Source: Acinetobacter sp. ANC 4178
GTDB lineage: Bacteria > Pseudomonadota > Gammaproteobacteria > Pseudomonadales > Moraxellaceae
DNA length: 64,000 nucleotides
Direction: 5' to 3'
NCBI RefSeq assembly: GCF_004331175.1
Contig: NZ_SJOD01000004.1
Span: 248,001-312,000 of the forward strand
Part shown: positions 59,355 to 64,000 of the stretch, piece after piece
Layout of the letters: each line of letters starts with the position of its first letter
How positions within the stretch are numbered: the stretch's first letter is position 1
Program-made: the position numbers and the translations under genes
The notes under the pieces: generated by a model
What the model saw: the letters and a program-made list of their open reading frames with translations, nothing else
Database searches by the model: none
What the model was told of the DNA's origin: nothing

Positions 59355-59834
59355 CTATACTTTCTGATGATAAACCATAATTTCCGCGGTTGTTGCAACT
59401 ACGCCATCAACAGTGGCAATACAATTATATTTGTAAATACCACGTTTTTGCATAATCAACTCAGATTTTAATACAAGTTGGTCACCTGCAACCACTTGTT
59501 TTTTAAATCTTACCTTCTCTGCGCCCGCAAAAAGGAACAAAGAACCTTCACTTGGTTTCTCATTGTTCATAATAAAGCCCAGAATACCCGAAACTTGAGC
59601 CAAGGCTTCAACAATTAATACACCAGGCATAATTGGGTAATTCGGGAAATGTCCTTGCAAGAACTCTTCATTAATTGAAACGTTTTTATAACCCACAATC
59701 CCATTATCAGTTACATCAACAATGCGATCAACCAATAAGAATGGATAACGATGTGGTAAATATTCACGAATTTGCTGAATATGCATTGGCAATTCTGGTT
59801 TCGTAAATGATAGTAAAGTCGACTCAGTCATCAT
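59355..59834 (-). CDS. fabZ: 3-hydroxyacyl-ACP dehydratase
   Basis: About 159 residues in a hotdog fold. It dehydrates beta-hydroxyacyl-ACP in fatty acid synthesis. Visible are LPHRYPFLLVDRI with the active-site His, GHFPNYPIMPGVLIVEALAQVSG with the Glu, and the KKQVVAGDQLVLKSEL strand. Two Met codons at 59834 and 59831 are equally good starts. The open frame beyond runs into lpxD and is not used. It lies between lpxD and lpxA, the usual place. Confidence 0.95.
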   Translation of the reverse strand: MMTESTLLSFTKPELPMHIQQIREYLPHRYPFLLVDRIVDVTDNGIVGYKNVSINEEFLQGHFPNYPIMPGVLIVEALAQVSGILGFIMNNEKPSEGSLFLFAGAEKVRFKKQVVAGDQLVLKSELIMQKRGIYKYNCIATVDGVVATTAEIMVYHQKV

Positions 59835-59838
59835 ATTT

Positions 59839-60909
59839 CTATTTACGCAATTTAAAAGTTGATTCAAGGGACTCAATTTGAGTCTGCATATGATCAAGTC
59901 GTTTGACTAATTGGGTCAATGGCACATCTGCTAATTGTCGAAGCCTTACAACTGTACGCTTCCATTGCGGCGTTTCAAATAATCCCGTACCACCAGAATA
60001 ACTTCCCGCTTCGTAAATATTATTTGTGACCATTGACATTCCAGTAATTGTCACATTATCCGCAATTGAAATGTGTCCCACTACACCACAGCCACCTGCG
60101 AGGATACAGTTTTTGCCAATTGTTGTACTACCAGCAATTCCACTCTTTGCAGCAATCGCGGTGTTCTCACCAATTTTAACGTTATGCGCGATTTGCACAA
60201 GGTTATCAATCTTAACACCATGTTCCAAAATGGTATCATCCAAAGCACCACGGTCAACACTACAATTTGAACCAATTCGAACATCATTTCCAATTTGAAC
60301 GGAACCTAATTGAGCAATACGATGCCATTTACCTTGATAAGGTGCAAAACCAAAACCCTCTCCACCTATCACTGTATTGGCATGGATACGCACGCGATCA
60401 CCAATTTTACATGCACCCGTTAACGTCACATGCGAATCAATAAATCCATCTTTACCAATTTCAACATCATCATCAATACGCACATGTGGTTGAATAATCG
60501 TGTTATCTCCAACCACACAATTCTCACCAATCACAACATAATGACCAATATAAGCCGAATCTGAAACAATCGCTGAAGGATGAATCTGAGCAGTACTTTC
60601 AATACCAACTTCAGTGTGCTTTTTCTCAAACACATGCGTCAGAATTGCAAAAGCAAGATATGGATTTTGAACGAGGATAAAATTTTGATGGCTGTGCAAT
60701 TTTTCTTGTAAAGCCTGAGTAACAATAAGAGCACCTGCTTTTGAGGCAAGCGCCTTATCCAAATACTTTTCATCCGTCACAAAGGAAATATTATGCACAG
60801 ATGCTGCATCTAGGCTCGCCAGACCTTGAATAACAAGGCTGGAGTGACCTATACACTCGCCTTGCACAAGGCGAGCTAGGTCTTCTAAACTTTTTTTGTT
60901 AAGATTCAT
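59839..60909 (-). CDS. lpxD: UDP-3-O-(3-hydroxyacyl)glucosamine N-acyltransferase
   Basis: 356 residues. It adds the second acyl chain to UDP-acylglucosamine in lipid A synthesis. The N-terminal uridine-binding domain (about 1-100) is followed by a left-handed beta-helix of hexapeptide repeats ([20 protein letters not shown] onward), with the catalytic His in [10 protein letters not shown]. The C-terminal helix follows ([12 protein letters not shown]). It lies 4 bp after skp and 5 bp ahead of fabZ, in the standard order. Confidence 0.96.
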   Translation of the reverse strand: MNLNKKSLEDLARLVQGECIGHSSLVIQGLASLDAASVHNISFVTDEKYLDKALASKAGALIVTQALQEKLHSHQNFILVQNPYLAFAILTHVFEKKHTEVGIESTAQIHPSAIVSDSAYIGHYVVIGENCVVGDNTIIQPHVRIDDDVEIGKDGFIDSHVTLTGACKIGDRVRIHANTVIGGEGFGFAPYQGKWHRIAQLGSVQIGNDVRIGSNCSVDRGALDDTILEHGVKIDNLVQIAHNVKIGENTAIAAKSGIAGSTTIGKNCILAGGCGVVGHISIADNVTITGMSMVTNNIYEAGSYSGGTGLFETPQWKRTVVRLRQLADVPLTQLVKRLDHMQTQIESLESTFKLRK

Positions 60910-60912
60910 TGA

Positions 60913-61407
60913 TTACTTAATTGCATTAACCTTTTGAATCATTTTATCAGTTAAATCATACTTAGCGTCATAGGCAAGTGCAGAGTTTTTGTTCAACACT
61001 ACATCTAAATTACCCTCTTTACGCAATAGCTCAGCAACTTGCTTAATACGAGAATCCAATGTCTTGTTCATCACTTGCAAAGATGCCTGAACTTTACCCT
61101 GCAAACCCTGCTGAATGCCATTTAATTCATTTAGCTTAGTTTGGTATTCCGCACTCATTTTCTGCATTTCAGCTTCTGAGAGTTTAGTACCTTGAGCTTT
61201 CTGCTTCATTGCATCTAGCTCTTTACCCAATTGTTCTAATCGGGTTGTTTGTGGCTTGATAGATTGTTGCAAACTTGCATTTTGCGCTTTTAAATATGTA
61301 CTATTTTCTACCACTTGCTCTAAATCAACCACACCATAACCAGCGGCATGTACAGCAGAACTTAGTAAAATACTGGAAACAGCTAAAGCTTTGATTATAT
61401 TACGCAT
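60913..61407 (-). CDS. skp: periplasmic chaperone Skp/OmpH
   Basis: 164 residues. Residues 1-21 are a signal peptide (SSAVHA). The mature part begins AGYGVVDLEQVV and continues into a long coiled coil (TTRLEQLGKELDAMKQKAQGTKL), the tentacles of the trimeric chaperone. Skp escorts outer-membrane proteins through the periplasm to BamA. It lies between bamA and lpxD with small gaps (47 and 3 bp), a conserved order in gamma-proteobacteria. Confidence 0.93.
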   Translation of the reverse strand: MRNIIKALAVSSILLSSAVHAAGYGVVDLEQVVENSTYLKAQNASLQQSIKPQTTRLEQLGKELDAMKQKAQGTKLSEAEMQKMSAEYQTKLNELNGIQQGLQGKVQASLQVMNKTLDSRIKQVAELLRKEGNLDVVLNKNSALAYDAKYDLTDKMIQKVNAIK

Positions 61408-61454
61408 GAATTAAACCTTATTGTGTATTGTCCTTGCTTTAAAAAAGATCGTAC

Positions 61455-63926
61455 TTAGAAAGTACGACCAATTTCAAATTGAAGCTCTTTAGTTTGATCG
61501 CCTTGTTTGTCATTTAGCGGGAAAGCATAACTTAGCGACAATGGCCCAATCATGGTAATCCAAGTAAAGCCTACACCCACGCTATAACGCATATTGCCTA
61601 AATCAAAACCGTATTCATCTTTACACGCTGTTTTTGCAGCTTCTGTACTAAAGACATCGCATTGAGTATCAAATACTTGTGCGCCTTCAGCAAACAATAC
61701 TGGACGAACTTGTCGTGTCCAATCACCTTTAAACGGTAAAGGCAATGCCAACTCAGTACCAAATTGTACTAGCGCATTACCACCCACTTCTTCTGGTGAT
61801 GGGTCTGTTTTCCCCGTTTCACTATAGTAAACACCATCGTATTTTGGACCTAACGTACTGTTGTCATAACCACGTACCGATCCATAGCCACCTGCATAGA
61901 AGTTTTTATAGAAAGGTAAGTCATTACCGTAGCCCAACTTACCATAACCACGTAGAACAAAGTCCTTACCAAGAGGTAAAAATGCCTGTGCATCATAGGT
62001 AATTTTTTGGTATTCAACATCACTACCCGGTAACGCAACTTCAGCATTAACACGATGAGACTGACCCGTTGTAGGGAATACTGGACGGTTCAGCGTGTTA
62101 TACGACCAACCCAAAGTTAGGTTGTATGTAAGGAAATCACCAGTAAATTCAGACTCATAAGGCTTAGATACACTTCCTTCTGGACAAGTATAATTATTCG
62201 CTTCTGTTAAATCCACCAAACAATATGTTGCAGTATTTTTAACTTTCCCACCATGTGCTTTTAAATAGTCACGCACATAGGTAGATACATAAGGACCGGT
62301 AGTTACATCAGTTTGGTCAATATTTAAACCCGCACTAATACTTTGATTTTCATCAATAGGGTAACCAAAGTTAATACCACCACCAAAACTATCCGTTACA
62401 TAGTTGTTAACGTTATAGTCGCTATTTAATTTGGTTTTACGGTAGTACATGTTGTAACCACGACGCACACCATCAATGGTGAAATACGGGTCAGTTACAC
62501 TCAGGTTATAGTAATCTTGAGTCTCTGAGCGCGAAAGATCGATTGCGACGCTATTACCAGTACCCATAAAGTTGGTTTGGCTCAATCCCGCTTGGAATGT
62601 AACACCGCCACTTTGCGAATAACCGACTGCCAAGGTACTTGTACCAGAATGTTGTTCTTCAACATTCACATTCAAGTCAACTTGATCAGGCATACCAGGG
62701 ATACGTGCTGGCTTAACATCAACCGTTTTGAAATAGCCTGTACGCTCTAAACGCACTTTAGACAAGTCAATTTTTTCATTACTTGCTAAAGCACCTTCCA
62801 TTTGACGCATTTCACGACGCAATACCTCATCAGAAGTTTTGGTATTCCCTGTGAAATTAATACGACGTACAGTCACTTGCTGACCGGGATTAATATAATA
62901 ATTCAGATCAACTTGGCGCGTTTCATTATTAATTTGCGGAACTACATTGACTTCTGCATAGTAATAACCAGCATTACCATATTTGCGTAATAGCAATTGC
63001 TTAACAGCATTTACTTTTTCTTGCGAATAGGTCGAACCATCCTTATAAATCTGCATCGCCTTTAAATCTTCAGGCTTATACAATGCATCACCCAAGAATT
63101 TAGATTCACCAAACTTAAATTGTTGACCTTCATTTACCGAAACTTCAATAAAAATTCGCTTTTTATCTTCACTCAAGTTCAAGCTTGAGTTGGTAATATC
63201 GAAGTTGATATAGCCCGCGTTTAAATATAAAGCACGCAGTGCTTCTAAGCTTGCAGCCATCTTTTCACGTGCATAACGATCATTACGTGAAACAATTGAA
63301 CTCCAGCTGCTTTCTTTTACAGCAAAAGCTTGTTGAATATCACTGTCACTGAAAACAGTGTTGCCAATGACATTAATATCTACAACTTTAGCAGCCTTAC
63401 CCTCATTAAACTCGAGTAATAAATCTACACGGTTATTGGGTCTCGCAGTCGTTGTTACTTTTACATCAGCATCATAACGACCTTGCTGAACATATTGCTG
63501 CTCTAATTCAGACTCAACTGTTTGAAGTGTCGATTTTTTTAACACCTCGCCTTCAGCTAAGCCCATTTTCTTTAAGCCTTCTTCCAAAGCTTCCTTAGGA
63601 ATAAGCTTATTACCTTTTAGTTCAATTTTAGAAATAAGAGGACGCTCAATTACTTTGAATACAAGCGTATCACCTTCTTTTGATGCCTTAATGTCATCAA
63701 ACATGCCTGAGGCATATAGTGCACGAATTGAATTCGAAATAGCCTGATCATCAACACGATCACCACTCCCAATTGGCAACATGGTGTACACATTGGCAGG
63801 AGTTAAACGAACGAGTCCATCAATTTTTATATCACGAACAATAAATTCATCCGCTGCATATACTTGTTGTACTGCTGCCATAGCACTAACCAGCGCCAAA
63901 GGCATAAATAAATGTGTGTGCTGCAT
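61455..63926 (-). CDS. bamA: outer membrane protein assembly factor BamA
   Basis: 823-residue Omp85 protein that inserts beta-barrel proteins into the outer membrane. A signal peptide (ending AAVQQVYAAD) is followed by five POTRA domains (about 24-420) and a 16-strand barrel. The loop-6 motif is GGYGSVRGYDNSTLGP (VRGY), and the protein ends LQFEIGRTF with the terminal aromatic. The ATG at 63926 gives MQHTHLFMPLAL; earlier in-frame codons belong to the upstream gap. The last 17 bases of the window (63984-64000) read as ...APCII-stop on the minus strand, perhaps the end of rseP, but that is too short to call. Confidence 0.95.
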   Translation of the reverse strand: MQHTHLFMPLALVSAMAAVQQVYAADEFIVRDIKIDGLVRLTPANVYTMLPIGSGDRVDDQAISNSIRALYASGMFDDIKASKEGDTLVFKVIERPLISKIELKGNKLIPKEALEEGLKKMGLAEGEVLKKSTLQTVESELEQQYVQQGRYDADVKVTTTARPNNRVDLLLEFNEGKAAKVVDINVIGNTVFSDSDIQQAFAVKESSWSSIVSRNDRYAREKMAASLEALRALYLNAGYINFDITNSSLNLSEDKKRIFIEVSVNEGQQFKFGESKFLGDALYKPEDLKAMQIYKDGSTYSQEKVNAVKQLLLRKYGNAGYYYAEVNVVPQINNETRQVDLNYYINPGQQVTVRRINFTGNTKTSDEVLRREMRQMEGALASNEKIDLSKVRLERTGYFKTVDVKPARIPGMPDQVDLNVNVEEQHSGTSTLAVGYSQSGGVTFQAGLSQTNFMGTGNSVAIDLSRSETQDYYNLSVTDPYFTIDGVRRGYNMYYRKTKLNSDYNVNNYVTDSFGGGINFGYPIDENQSISAGLNIDQTDVTTGPYVSTYVRDYLKAHGGKVKNTATYCLVDLTEANNYTCPEGSVSKPYESEFTGDFLTYNLTLGWSYNTLNRPVFPTTGQSHRVNAEVALPGSDVEYQKITYDAQAFLPLGKDFVLRGYGKLGYGNDLPFYKNFYAGGYGSVRGYDNSTLGPKYDGVYYSETGKTDPSPEEVGGNALVQFGTELALPLPFKGDWTRQVRPVLFAEGAQVFDTQCDVFSTEAAKTACKDEYGFDLGNMRYSVGVGFTWITMIGPLSLSYAFPLNDKQGDQTKELQFEIGRTF

Positions 63927-64000
63927 GCCAGTCTTTTCCGATGTTAATTTCAAAGCAACGTTGTTATAAACGCATAAAGTCATTAAATAATGCAAGGAGC

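Noticed and set aside
63984..64000. End of rseP on the minus strand
   Set aside because: Only five codons and a stop are visible (APCII); position fits, but the evidence is too short for a feature.

Overview
The window is a stretch of chromosome from a gamma-proteobacterium of the genus Acinetobacter. The evidence is the A+T-rich coding sequence, an AlkM-type alkane hydroxylase beside a divergent AraC-type activator, catechol/benzoate proteins that read closely like those of A. baylyi ADP1, and the block order pyrG-kdsA-eno-ftsB-ispD. I cannot name the species. The arrangement of the cat and ben genes differs from what I recall of ADP1, where ben and cat are separate clusters with two regulators.

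Layout. 1-2224: the end of one acyl-CoA dehydrogenase, a second complete one, and a GNAT acetyltransferase. 2300-4628: alkane hydroxylase alkM and a divergent AraC-type activator. 4646-5815: lpxB. 6037-10411: a Fur-type iron-uptake operon (TonB receptor, small membrane protein, PepSY-TM protein, second small membrane protein). 10550-14475: TauE/SafE exporter, DAHP synthase, a phosphatase-like protein, ispF and an LprI-like secreted protein. 14538-16010: a D-amino-acid dehydrogenase gene behind a tandem glycine riboswitch. 16219-22449: rodA, ispD, ftsB, eno, kdsA, pyrG on the minus strand. 22677-29118: a lipoprotein, then a PadR-controlled divergent locus with a 2,4-dienoyl-CoA reductase, an NTF2-like protein and several hydrolases.

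29132-42020 is a complete benzoate-to-central-metabolism cluster under one BenM/CatM-type regulator: catB, catC, catA, benABCDE, catI, catJ, catF, catD. BenE imports benzoate, BenABC and BenD convert it to catechol, CatA/B/C/D carry it to 3-oxoadipate, and CatIJ plus CatF yield succinyl-CoA and acetyl-CoA. Almost every gap in this cluster contains a stem-loop, and the gap between catJ and catF is a hairpin-dense non-coding block. 42551-46300 is a glutarate module (class III CoA-transferase, glutaryl-CoA dehydrogenase, LysR regulator). 46311-49063 holds a sirtuin without the zinc cysteines, a protein of two GST-N domains, an RraA-family protein and an NAD(P)-binding protein.

49279-58520: rpsT, a large M66 (StcE-like) metalloprotease lipoprotein with a ricin-type C-terminus, a histidine phosphatase, cysQ, a HAD hydrolase, hslR, recA, recX, the 4.5S SRP RNA gene and a CpoB-like protein. 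58559-63926 is the envelope block bamA-skp-lpxD-fabZ-lpxA, read on the minus strand. I saw no insertion sequence, prophage, CRISPR array, tRNA or rRNA. Most of the window is core chromosome plus catabolic accessory modules. The least ordinary items are the riboswitch on a D-amino-acid dehydrogenase, the complementary acyl-CoA dehydrogenase pair, the M66 lipoprotein, the single BenM-like regulator of a fused cat-ben cluster, and the precisely spaced PadR operator pair.
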